In this document: one piece after another, positions 1 to 6,640 of the stretch
Numbering within the stretch: position 1 is the stretch's first letter
How the letters are laid out: each line of letters starts with the position of its first letter
DNA from: an uncultured Bacteroidota bacterium
GTDB taxonomy: Bacteria > Bacteroidota > Bacteroidia > Chitinophagales > LD1
DNA length: 29,326 nt
NCBI GenBank assembly: GCA_937894725.1
Contig: CALAYL010000086.1
Span: 1 to 29,326 of the forward strand
Reading direction: 5' to 3'
Notes under the pieces: generated by a model
Databases searched by the model: none
What the model saw: the letters and a program-made list of their open reading frames with translations, nothing else
What the model was told of the DNA's origin: nothing
Program-made: the position numbers and the translations under genes

Positions 1-55
1 TACCGCCACTTGGGGTGACTAAGATGCTTCCTGTACTATTGCCATAACACAATAC
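1..55. repeat. Exact 55-bp direct repeat, copy 1 (window start)
   Basis: Bases 1-55 are identical to 688-742 (offset 687, equal to 229 codons, so in frame). The sequences diverge at the next base. It encodes the same stretch of SprB unit 9 as copy 2 does in unit 6 (VLCYGNSTGSILVTPSGG). The first base of the window is the first base of the match that can be seen. Confidence 0.97.
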
Positions 56-2836
56 ATTGGTTTGAGCGATTGTTCTACTAAGTACTGGCGGAGTCGTAAT
101 CACTATCGAGTCCACGATAACACATGAATTTGTGTCTCGCACTGTAATAATATATGTACCTGCGGCTAAATTATTGGCAAAAGAATCCGTACTTACATTT
201 GGACTCCAAGTGTATCGATATGGTCGAGTGCCTCCGTTTACTACAATATGTCCGCTTCCTGTGCTTGTACCAAAACAACTAACTGGGTTTTGTACTTTTG
301 ATGCCACGGATAATGCTGCGGGCTGCGTAATTGTTTGGCTCAAGGCCACACTACAGTTATTGAAGTCTGTCAAGTTGCCTGCATAAGTATTGGGAGCTAA
401 GTTGGGTACAGTAGTGGTGCCTGCTGGTACGGGATTACCTAAGAAGTTATAAGGTGCTGTACCTCCACTTACGGTGAGTGTAAGACTTCCATCATTAGCA
501 CCAAAACAACTTATATCTTTATGGGTCAATACGGCCTTTAAAGCACTGTCGGGTTGGGTGATGGCTATCGTATCGAGCAATCGACAGTTTTTATTGTCTG
601 CTGTAGTTAAATAATATGTTCCTGCGGCTAGTCCCGTTGGATTATTGCCTGCCAATGCAGGTGACCAAGTATAGGTATATCCTCCATTACCGCCACTTGG
701 GGTGACTAAGATGCTTCCTGTACTATTGCCATAACACAATACCATTGCGGCAGTAAGTGACCGATTCATTGATGGGGGTTCAGAAATCGAAGTACTTGCT
801 GATACAGTGCAACCCTTACTATCTGTAACAGTAACGCTATAAGTTCCAACACCCAAATTGTAATTTGTGGCCCCTGGTGCATTATTGCTCCAATCGTAGG
901 TATATCCCCCATTTCCACCCGTTGCAACTACGGTGGCAGAACCTTTTTTAGCTTGATGACAACTATCGGGTATTGTAGTAATATTTAGTGAAAATGCTGG
1001 GGGACCGGCCACATTACCAGAAGCAGAAGCGGTACACCCTTTAAAGTCGGTCACTGTTACAGAGATAGGGCCTGTATTTAGATTTGATGCTTGTGGATTA
1101 TTGGGAGACCCACTGCTCCAACTATAAGAATAAGGGGTAGTGCCTCCAGAAATAACCGATGCAAGTGCTGCCCCATCAGTAGATGTTGCACATGATTTAT
1201 TGACTGTTGTCATACTTGCTACCATAGCTGATCCAGGCTGTGAAATTGTTACTGTACCACTAAATGCATGTGCTGGATTAGCATCCGAAAAATTGTAGGT
1301 ATAAGTGCCTGCTGGCATCCCCGTTGGATTAAAACCAGTGAAGCCTCCAGGACTCCATGTCACTGTAGCAGTACCAGATATCCCCGTTACTGTCAGTGTA
1401 GCACTCCCATTACTAAGCCCAAAACAAGTCACATTAACAGATGATACAGACGAGGTAATTCCGCAAGGTAATGTTTGTACAACTGCACGATACTGCTGCA
1501 GAGCAGAGCAACCATTTGCATCTTTAAAATCGGCTACATAAGTTCCCGCTCCAAGACCTGTAGCAGTACTAGTGCCACTTACTGGAGGCCAACTTACAAA
1601 CTGATATGGTGTAGTGCCTCCAGATACCGTTATTGATACAGAGCCATTATTGACACCACATGAAGCATCTACTTTATTCACTACTGCAGAAAGAGGAGTA
1701 GGCTGATTTACCGTAAATTGACTTGTAGCCGAACACACCCCATCCGTCACTGTAACAGCATATGTACCAGCAGTAAGTCCAATGTTTGTATTCGTCCCAG
1801 TATTATTGCTCCAAGTATATTTATAACCACCATACCCTGCACTTGCCCCAAAACCTCCACTACTTGACACTGAGATACTGCCATTACTCCCACCATTACA
1901 AAGCGGCTGGGTAATGGTAGGCGTCATCGTAATCGGTGGATTTACTACAAGTGCTTTAGTGAATGTGTTTGAGCAACCTGAAATATCAGTAATGACAAGC
2001 GTCACATTATAAGTTCCATTGGCAGAATAAGTATGCGTTGGATTTTGTAAACTTGAGGTAGTACCATCACCAAAATTCCATGCCCAACTTTGAACGCTTC
2101 CTAAATTTGAGGTAGAAATATCGGTAAACTGAACAGTTTTCGAACATGACTGAAAGTTAGTACCAGCAGTAAAATTAGAATTTGAAAGCACACAAAAACG
2201 TTGCTCATTCATGGCGCCTCCTGTGGCAGCTGAGAGCCCCCAGTTTACGACTGGATTACCGCCAAAATAGGTATTCACAAAATTTGGATTAGTAATTGAT
2301 AGCCGTAAAACGCCATCAAAATACACCTGAAATGTACCCGTATTTACATTCCACACTATTCGAGCAGTGTGACTAGCGCAATCTTCTATATTACCTCCAG
2401 AAGCCAATGCCGGCACAGGTCCAGCCACATTGTGTGATATGCTACCGCCACTTTCAAAGGCGATATGATCCTCAGCGGGTTCTCCCCCATTTTGATAAGT
2501 GTCAAACTCCACCGCAAAAGAGTTGCCCGCTAAACCCGCATAGCCAAGACCACCACCCGCAGATCCAAGGCCTGTTATATTATTCGTCAATACAAATGCG
2601 ATACCATCGGCTCCAGCATCATCGCAACCAAAAAACAAATCAAATGTAAAGTCAAAAGAATTATTGAGATTGATGGTTTGATTTTGATAAGCTGCTCCTC
2701 CTTGATTACCGATGTTTTGTGTCAAACGAAAGCAATTGCAACCAGGAAGCGCAACGGCATTCCCTTGTACAGAGTAGTTTTGTCCATATATAGATACTGA
2801 TGCAAAAACAAAAACAAAGAATAAAAATCTCGACAT
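1..2836 (-). CDS. Large secreted adhesin: L-type lectin, PKD and SprB-like repeats (3' end outside window)
   Basis: The frame runs open from ATG at 2836 to the window edge without a stop, giving 945 residues of an incomplete protein. Seen in order: a signal peptide (about residues 1-19, ending IYGQ); a bacterial L-type lectin-like domain (about 20-215, with DGIAFVLTN, AVEFDTYQN and YFDGVLRLS strands typical of legume-lectin folds); a PKD domain (about 225-295, with WNFGDGTTS and PTHTYSANGTYNVTL); then nine roughly 75-residue SprB-type repeats with the usual C-x-G-x-x-x-G-S, GGT-PY-W and GTY-VTVTD-GC pattern. Family knowledge: such proteins are exported by the T9SS and act as surface adhesins in gliding or attachment; the lectin domain suggests glycan binding. 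No C-terminal sorting domain is visible because the gene runs off the window. It is transcribed away from pyrR. Ligand and total length are unknown. Confidence 0.88.
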   Translation of the reverse strand, partial: MSRFLFFVFVFASVSIYGQNYSVQGNAVALPGCNCFRLTQNIGNQGGAAYQNQTINLNNSFDFTFDLFFGCDDAGADGIAFVLTNNITGLGSAGGGLGYAGLAGNSFAVEFDTYQNGGEPAEDHIAFESGGSISHNVAGPVPALASGGNIEDCASHTARIVWNVNTGTFQVYFDGVLRLSITNPNFVNTYFGGNPVVNWGLSAATGGAMNEQRFCVLSNSNFTAGTNFQSCSKTVQFTDISTSNLGSVQSWAWNFGDGTTSSLQNPTHTYSANGTYNVTLVITDISGCSNTFTKALVVNPPITMTPTITQPLCNGGSNGSISVSSSGGFGASAGYGGYKYTWSNNTGTNTNIGLTAGTYAVTVTDGVCSATSQFTVNQPTPLSAVVNKVDASCGVNNGSVSITVSGGTTPYQFVSWPPVSGTSTATGLGAGTYVADFKDANGCSALQQYRAVVQTLPCGITSSVSSVNVTCFGLSNGSATLTVTGISGTATVTWSPGGFTGFNPTGMPAGTYTYNFSDANPAHAFSGTVTISQPGSAMVASMTTVNKSCATSTDGAALASVISGGTTPYSYSWSSGSPNNPQASNLNTGPISVTVTDFKGCTASASGNVAGPPAFSLNITTIPDSCHQAKKGSATVVATGGNGGYTYDWSNNAPGATNYNLGVGTYSVTVTDSKGCTVSASTSISEPPSMNRSLTAAMVLCYGNSTGSILVTPSGGNGGYTYTWSPALAGNNPTGLAAGTYYLTTADNKNCRLLDTIAITQPDSALKAVLTHKDISCFGANDGSLTLTVSGGTAPYNFLGNPVPAGTTTVPNLAPNTYAGNLTDFNNCSVALSQTITQPAALSVASKVQNPVSCFGTSTGSGHIVVNGGTRPYRYTWSPNVSTDSFANNLAAGTYIITVRDTNSCVIVDSIVITTPPVLSRTIAQTNVLCYGNSTGSILVTPSGG
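688..742. repeat. Exact 55-bp direct repeat, copy 2
   Basis: Identical to bases 1-55 of the window and lying in SprB-like unit 6 of the adhesin gene. The left flank of this copy continues with coding sequence; the left flank of copy 1 is outside the window, so the full repeat could be longer. Confidence 0.97.
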
Positions 2837-2955
2837 ATAGAAATGCTTTTTAATTTAGATGACCAAAATCACAAAAGGGTTGCTTGATAAATGTATAAAT
2901 TTTGCTGAATAAAATCTGAAAATAGGATAGATAAACGAAAACTACTTTTCTTTTT

Positions 2956-2963
2956 TATATTTG
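2956..2963 (+). promoter_or_regulatory. Candidate Bacteroidota -7 element for pyrR
   Basis: TATATTTG matches the Bacteroidota -7 consensus TAnnTTTG exactly and ends 15 bases before the pyrR ATG at 2979. I see no convincing -33 TTTG at the expected distance. If it is used, the mRNA leader would be only about 10 bases. It overlaps a possible upstream TTG codon (2961), which argues against starting pyrR there. Confidence 0.5.
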
Positions 2964-2978
2964 CCCAACTACAGCACC

Positions 2979-3518
2979 ATGAACAAAAGGGTCATATTAG
3001 ACAGTCTTCAATTTTCTCTCACTATCGACCGGCTTTGCCATCAGGTAATCGAACGTCATAGGGATTTTGATGAAACTGTATTGATAGGAGTACAACCTCG
3101 TGGAGTACAACTAGCCCAGAGAATTTATCAACGAATTACTGCCATTTTACCCAATACCAATTTACCGATAGGTAAATTAGATATTACTTTCTATCGCGAT
3201 GACTTTAGGCAAAAAGGTACTCCACTCACTGCAAATGAGACAGATATTGAGTTTACGGTCGAAAACAAACGAGTCATTTTGATAGATGACGTGCTTTATT
3301 CGGGTCGTACTATTCGTTCTGCTTTAGATGCGATTCTCGATTTTGGTCGGCCGAGCGAAGTAGAACTATTGGTATTGGTAGATAGAAGAATGCATCGAAA
3401 TTTGCCGATAGAAGCTAACTATGTAGGTCGAAAAATCGATTCAATCATTACCGAAAAAGTGAAGGTAGAGTGGAAAGAAACAGACGGCAAAGACAAAATT
3501 TGGATTATAAACGAATAA
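2979..3518 (+). CDS. pyrR: PyrR, pyrimidine operon regulator / uracil phosphoribosyltransferase
   Basis: A 179-residue type I phosphoribosyltransferase fold protein of normal PyrR length. The PRPP-binding loop VILIDDVLYSGRT (residues 99-111) is the characteristic PyrR form, and LIGVQPRG near residue 36 and DITFYRDD near 68 also match. Family knowledge: PyrR binds UMP/PRPP, can convert uracil plus PRPP to UMP, and in Firmicutes regulates pyr mRNA by attenuation. Here pyrB follows after 10 bases and the likely leader is very short, so no attenuator is seen; the UPRTase role, or regulation elsewhere, is my inference. I chose ATG 2979 over an in-frame TTG at 2961 because the shorter form begins as homologues do and the TTG sits in a probable promoter. 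Confidence 0.93.
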   Translation: MNKRVILDSLQFSLTIDRLCHQVIERHRDFDETVLIGVQPRGVQLAQRIYQRITAILPNTNLPIGKLDITFYRDDFRQKGTPLTANETDIEFTVENKRVILIDDVLYSGRTIRSALDAILDFGRPSEVELLVLVDRRMHRNLPIEANYVGRKIDSIITEKVKVEWKETDGKDKIWIINE

Positions 3519-3528
3519 AAAACTGACT

Positions 3529-4455
3529 ATGAATAGTGCTTTGAGCCAACCGCATTTAATTAGCATAAAACAGCTTCAAGCATCCGATATTCAACTCATT
3601 TTTGATACTGCCCAAAATTTTAAAGATATTCTTCAACGACCAATTAAGAAAGTGCCTTCGCTACGCGATATCACTATTGCCAACCTGTTTTTTGAAGATA
3701 GCACGCGTACTCGTATTTCGTTTGAACTAGCAGAAAAAAGACTTTCAGCAGACACTATTAATTTTTCCTCAAGTGGATCATCTGTCAAAAAGGGAGAAAC
3801 GCTACTCGATACTGTAAACAACATTTTGGCTATGAAAGTCGATATGATTGTCATGCGCCATGGATCGAGTGGTGCCCCTGAATTTCTCTCAAAACATATT
3901 AATGCAGCTATCATCAACGCAGGCGATGGCACACACGAGCACCCCACACAAGGCTTGCTCGATGGATTTTCGGTACTCGAAAAATTTGGCTCACTCCAAG
4001 GGCTCAACTATCTCATAGTGGGCGACATCAAACATTCGCGAGTAGCTGGGTCAGATATCCCTTTAATGATAAAAATGGGGGCAAATGTAAAAGTAAGTGG
4101 ACCTCCTACCCTTATACCCAAACATCTTGAAGCACTTGGTGCCTCATACGAGCCCAATCTCAAAAAAGCACTCGAATGGTGCGATGTAGCCAATGTGTTG
4201 AGAATCCAATTAGAACGAATGGATATAAAATACGTGCCTTCGCTTAGAGAATATTCACTCTACTATGGAGTTAATAGAGATTTGCTCGATTCAATCAATA
4301 AAGACATCACAATCATGCACCCAGGCCCTATCAATAGAGGCGTTGAACTGGATTCGGATGTAGCCGACTCTAAACAATCGCTCATTCTCCAACAAGTAGA
4401 AAACGGAGTAGCTATACGCATGGCAGCATTATATTTGCTTGCAGGAAGAGGATAG
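3529..4455 (+). CDS. pyrB: Aspartate carbamoyltransferase catalytic subunit
   Basis: At 308 residues this is the usual length of the ATCase catalytic chain. It condenses carbamoyl phosphate with aspartate to carbamoyl aspartate, the committed step of pyrimidine synthesis. Visible signatures are the carbamoyl-phosphate loop STRTR (residues 58-62) within FFEDSTRTRISFE, the KKGE loop (87-90), HPTQ (138-141) and MHPGPINRG (263-271). STRTR/HPTQ/HPGPxNRG is the ATCase rather than the ornithine carbamoyltransferase pattern. It lies 10 bases downstream of pyrR and is almost certainly co-transcribed. No pyrI regulatory subunit is next to it. The stop codon TAG lies in the loop of a possible terminator hairpin. 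Confidence 0.96.
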   Translation: MNSALSQPHLISIKQLQASDIQLIFDTAQNFKDILQRPIKKVPSLRDITIANLFFEDSTRTRISFELAEKRLSADTINFSSSGSSVKKGETLLDTVNNILAMKVDMIVMRHGSSGAPEFLSKHINAAIINAGDGTHEHPTQGLLDGFSVLEKFGSLQGLNYLIVGDIKHSRVAGSDIPLMIKMGANVKVSGPPTLIPKHLEALGASYEPNLKKALEWCDVANVLRIQLERMDIKYVPSLREYSLYYGVNRDLLDSINKDITIMHPGPINRGVELDSDVADSKQSLILQQVENGVAIRMAALYLLAGRG

Positions 4456-4467
4456 TCCTCTTTTTTT
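4446..4467 (+). terminator. Possible intrinsic terminator overlapping the pyrB stop codon
   Basis: A 7-bp perfect stem (AAGAGGA at 4446-4452 with TCCTCTT at 4456-4462) has a three-base loop, TAG, which is the pyrB stop codon itself. A run of T continues to 4467. The stem is short with only three GC pairs and a tight loop, so it may be weak or only partial, letting some transcription into the thioredoxin and gldC genes. Confidence 0.45.
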
Positions 4468-4508
4468 CAAAAACATATTGTATTATCGTAACTTAATTTT
4501 CCTAAGGA

Positions 4509-5120
4509 ATGAACAATACTATTACACACGAAATATTGCAAGATAGTATTTCATATGAAGCCTATATCAATCTTACCAAAGAAATTGTAAAGAGTACTTT
4601 TCCTCCTGAAATGTATAGAGAGGAAAAAATGTTGCGCTACACAATCGAAAATCTGGATCGTATGACAAAACTCAATGAGATTATCGAAATACAATCTAAA
4701 CTCTACAATGAACTACAACAAAGCACCGAAAAATGGATATGGGTATGTATTACAGAGCCTTGGTGTGGCGATGCTTCGCAGATTGTACCTATACTTCATC
4801 TCATCAGTACGAGCAGCGATAGAGTAGATTTTAGGATTTTACTTAGAGATAATCACCCAGAAGTAATGGGCAATTATCTTACTAATGGCGGACGTTCGAT
4901 TCCGAAACTTATTTGCCTAAATGCAGAAGACCTTATTGAGATAGGTACTTGGGGGCCACGCCCTGCAATTTTACAAGAGATAGTAGTCGATAAACTCAAC
5001 GATCCAAACATGAGTTTTGGTGAAAAAGTGCGTATGATACACGGGTGGTATGGCGAAAACAAAGGCGAAGCTATCCAACATGAGTTTATTGATTTAGTAC
5101 ATCAATGGCGAAATTTATAA
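4509..5120 (+). CDS. Thioredoxin-fold family protein with a single-cysteine active-site motif
   Basis: This 203-residue protein has a helical N-terminal part (about 1-70) and a thioredoxin-like core (about 75-180). The active-site position reads WCGDAS (Cys86 followed by G-D-A), so the second cysteine of CxxC is absent. A cis-proline equivalent is seen at GGRSIPKL (Pro132). There is no signal peptide, so it is expected to be cytoplasmic. It resembles the Bacteroidota thioredoxin_9-like proteins, where I recall similar WCGDxx motifs; that assignment is from memory. With one cysteine it cannot do ordinary dithiol exchange; a peroxidase, monothiol or non-redox role is possible. gldC follows after 18 bases. 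The ATG at 4509 is preceded by an AAGG-like stretch. Confidence 0.75.
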   Translation: MNNTITHEILQDSISYEAYINLTKEIVKSTFPPEMYREEKMLRYTIENLDRMTKLNEIIEIQSKLYNELQQSTEKWIWVCITEPWCGDASQIVPILHLISTSSDRVDFRILLRDNHPEVMGNYLTNGGRSIPKLICLNAEDLIEIGTWGPRPAILQEIVVDKLNDPNMSFGEKVRMIHGWYGENKGEAIQHEFIDLVHQWRNL

Positions 5121-5138
5121 TTTAAAAATAACTATATA

Positions 5139-5489
5139 ATGAGCGAAAAAACTTCAGAAATACGATTCAAAATATCTCTCAGTCCAGAGAACATTCCTTT
5201 AGATATAAAGTGGCAGGCTACTGATGCAAAAAATCAAGAACTCCGTGATTGCAAATCTATCATGATTTCCATTTGGGATATGGCACAAAAAGAAACGCTC
5301 AAGATAGATCTTTGGACAAAAGATATGACCGTAGATGAAATGCACTCACACTTCTTTCAAACGATGCTATCGATGGCAGAGTCATACCAGCGAGCTACTG
5401 GCAATCCGCACGTAAAAGAAGATGTAAAAAAACTAGCCGAATCATTGGCTAAGAAAACAGCCGATTGGGAAAATAGCAAGGCCTCTTAA
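5139..5489 (+). CDS. gldC: Gliding motility protein GldC
   Basis: A 116-residue protein with no signal peptide, matching Flavobacterium GldC in length and in the central segment KIDLWTKDMTVDEM followed by FFQTMLSMAESYQRATG. Family knowledge: GldC is a small, highly conserved Bacteroidota protein linked to gliding motility; unlike GldK-N it is not a core part of the T9SS trans-envelope complex and its biochemical role is unclear. It follows the thioredoxin-fold gene by 18 bases and probably shares its transcript. It ends 9 bases before the convergent minus-strand gene, with no terminator hairpin visible in between. The T9SS cargo genes elsewhere in the window fit a gliding or surface-secreting organism. 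Confidence 0.9.
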   Translation: MSEKTSEIRFKISLSPENIPLDIKWQATDAKNQELRDCKSIMISIWDMAQKETLKIDLWTKDMTVDEMHSHFFQTMLSMAESYQRATGNPHVKEDVKKLAESLAKKTADWENSKAS

Positions 5490-5498
5490 TAAAGAAAA

Positions 5499-5780
5499 TC
5501 AGCTAAAAAGCGATTGTACAGGGCTAGCTGTGAGCTCATGAAAATACGTTAAGGTGTCGTCTTTCATCTCCTCTTGATTCAAATCTACCAAAGATAAAAT
5601 TTCAATCAAACTATTGATTTTTGTATCTAATGGATGAAAACGATTGATGACCACCACACGCTTACTTTCCAGCACACAATAGCCAGAGTTAAAGTTGCCT
5701 TTCTCGTAGCGTACGGTGTATCCACCTTCCTCAAAAATCCGCTCTATGCGTTTCTGTGTAGCGTGATTATATTTTAACAT
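5499..5780 (-). CDS. Conserved Bacteroidota protein of unknown function (93 aa)
   Basis: A 93-residue cytoplasmic-looking protein beginning MLKYNHATQKRIERIFEEGGY and containing YEKGNFNSGYCVLESKRVVVINRF, which I recognise as a pattern common to a small Bacteroidota-wide family without known function. The first 20 residues look helical, followed by beta strands and a helix (INSLIEILSLVDL). There is one cysteine and no metal-binding or catalytic motif that I can see. It ends against gldC tail to tail and begins 45 bases from the divergent beta-barrel gene, so it is probably transcribed alone from that short divergent region. No function is proposed. Confidence 0.75.
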   Translation of the reverse strand: MLKYNHATQKRIERIFEEGGYTVRYEKGNFNSGYCVLESKRVVVINRFHPLDTKINSLIEILSLVDLNQEEMKDDTLTYFHELTASPVQSLFS

Positions 5781-5825
5781 CCGTTTTTTATTTCATCACG
5801 AAAATACTTTGATTAACTTTACAAA

Positions 5826-6638
5826 ATGAGCAAGAAACTCACATTGTTGATAATTTTTCTCCCCATACTACTTTTTGGGCAAGAAACACCCGATGCCAAT
5901 ACGTCTAAACCTAAAAAGAAAGACACCCGGCAGTTTATACCTCCAGACCAGCATTACGACAAATACGCCTTTGACAACAAGCTGCCCAAGCCTTTGCCCG
6001 ATGAGGAGCCCGTAGATTTGAGCAAAGAGAGCCTATTTAAAGGATTGTTTTCGGCTGGTCTAAACATCAGTCAAATAGATGGCGATGCCGAGTATGGCTA
6101 TCAAAAAGTGGGTGCTTATGTGGGCGTAGGTACTTTAGTCAAGTTTCACAAAAACTTTTCGGCAAGTCTCGAAATGATTTACTCTATGAGAGGAGCAAAA
6201 CCTCGTTTCAAAACTTTTCTCGACTCTAAAGGCGATGAACAACGCAACCGATTCAATATCACAGCAGACTACATCGACATACCATTGAGTTTAAATATTC
6301 ATGACAAAAGGTTTGTGATTTTCGGACTAGGATTAAACTTAGGCACCCTACTTCGATACAAAGAAATAACACGCTACGGCAACGATACGACCAATGCGCC
6401 TGCTCCATTTATAAAGCCTTCAAGATTCGATCTGGGCGTGCAGGCTAGCTTTACTTTTTTAATAAAAGAGCAATTTGGATTGGGCGTAAAATTTCAATAT
6501 AGTGTACTTTCTTCTCGACCATCATATGAATCAGTAAGCAGTAAAATCAAAGGACAGTACAACAACCTTATCACTGTTCGCTTTAGCTATCTGCTTGATA
6601 CTAAAAAAATGAAATACCGAAAGCAAAATAAGCGGTAA
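5826..6638 (+). CDS. Outer-membrane beta-barrel protein, PorT-like domain
   Basis: A 270-residue protein with a signal peptide (about 1-19, ending LLFGQ), a short polar proline/lysine/aspartate-rich linker (about 20-60), then alternating amphipathic strands (SAGLNISQIDGDAEYGY, GAYVGVGTLVKFH, FSASLEMIYSMRG and others) typical of the outer membrane protein beta-barrel domain found in PorT-like Bacteroidota proteins. It ends in a strand with aromatic residues (ITVRFSYLL) and a basic tail. Probable location is the outer membrane; substrate or role is unknown. It is not clearly PorT itself. A near-match promoter element TACTTTG lies about 12 bases before the ATG. The convergent permease gene ends only 2 bases away. 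Confidence 0.7.
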   Translation: MSKKLTLLIIFLPILLFGQETPDANTSKPKKKDTRQFIPPDQHYDKYAFDNKLPKPLPDEEPVDLSKESLFKGLFSAGLNISQIDGDAEYGYQKVGAYVGVGTLVKFHKNFSASLEMIYSMRGAKPRFKTFLDSKGDEQRNRFNITADYIDIPLSLNIHDKRFVIFGLGLNLGTLLRYKEITRYGNDTTNAPAPFIKPSRFDLGVQASFTFLIKEQFGLGVKFQYSVLSSRPSYESVSSKIKGQYNNLITVRFSYLLDTKKMKYRKQNKR

Positions 6639-6640
6639 GC

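Larger units (their letters stand above)
1..1937 (-). repeat. Nine SprB-like coding repeats
   Basis: Inside the adhesin, the translated minus strand shows nine consecutive units of about 72-79 residues. Each has an N-terminal Cys followed by G-x-x-x-G-S, a central GG-x-x-PY-x-W or similar, GTY, and a C-terminal D-x-x-x-C before the next unit. The ninth unit is cut by the window edge. Units differ at most positions, except that units 6 and 9 share an exact DNA stretch listed separately. The degenerate units are protein-level repeats, not a DNA satellite or CRISPR. Confidence 0.8.

Noticed and set aside
1..1937. CRISPR or DNA satellite array
   Set aside because: The regularity is at protein level with units of about 225 bp and low DNA identity; the frame is open throughout.
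2961..2978. Upstream TTG start for pyrR
   Set aside because: It overlaps a TATATTTG promoter element, and the ATG at 2979 gives the family's normal N-terminus.
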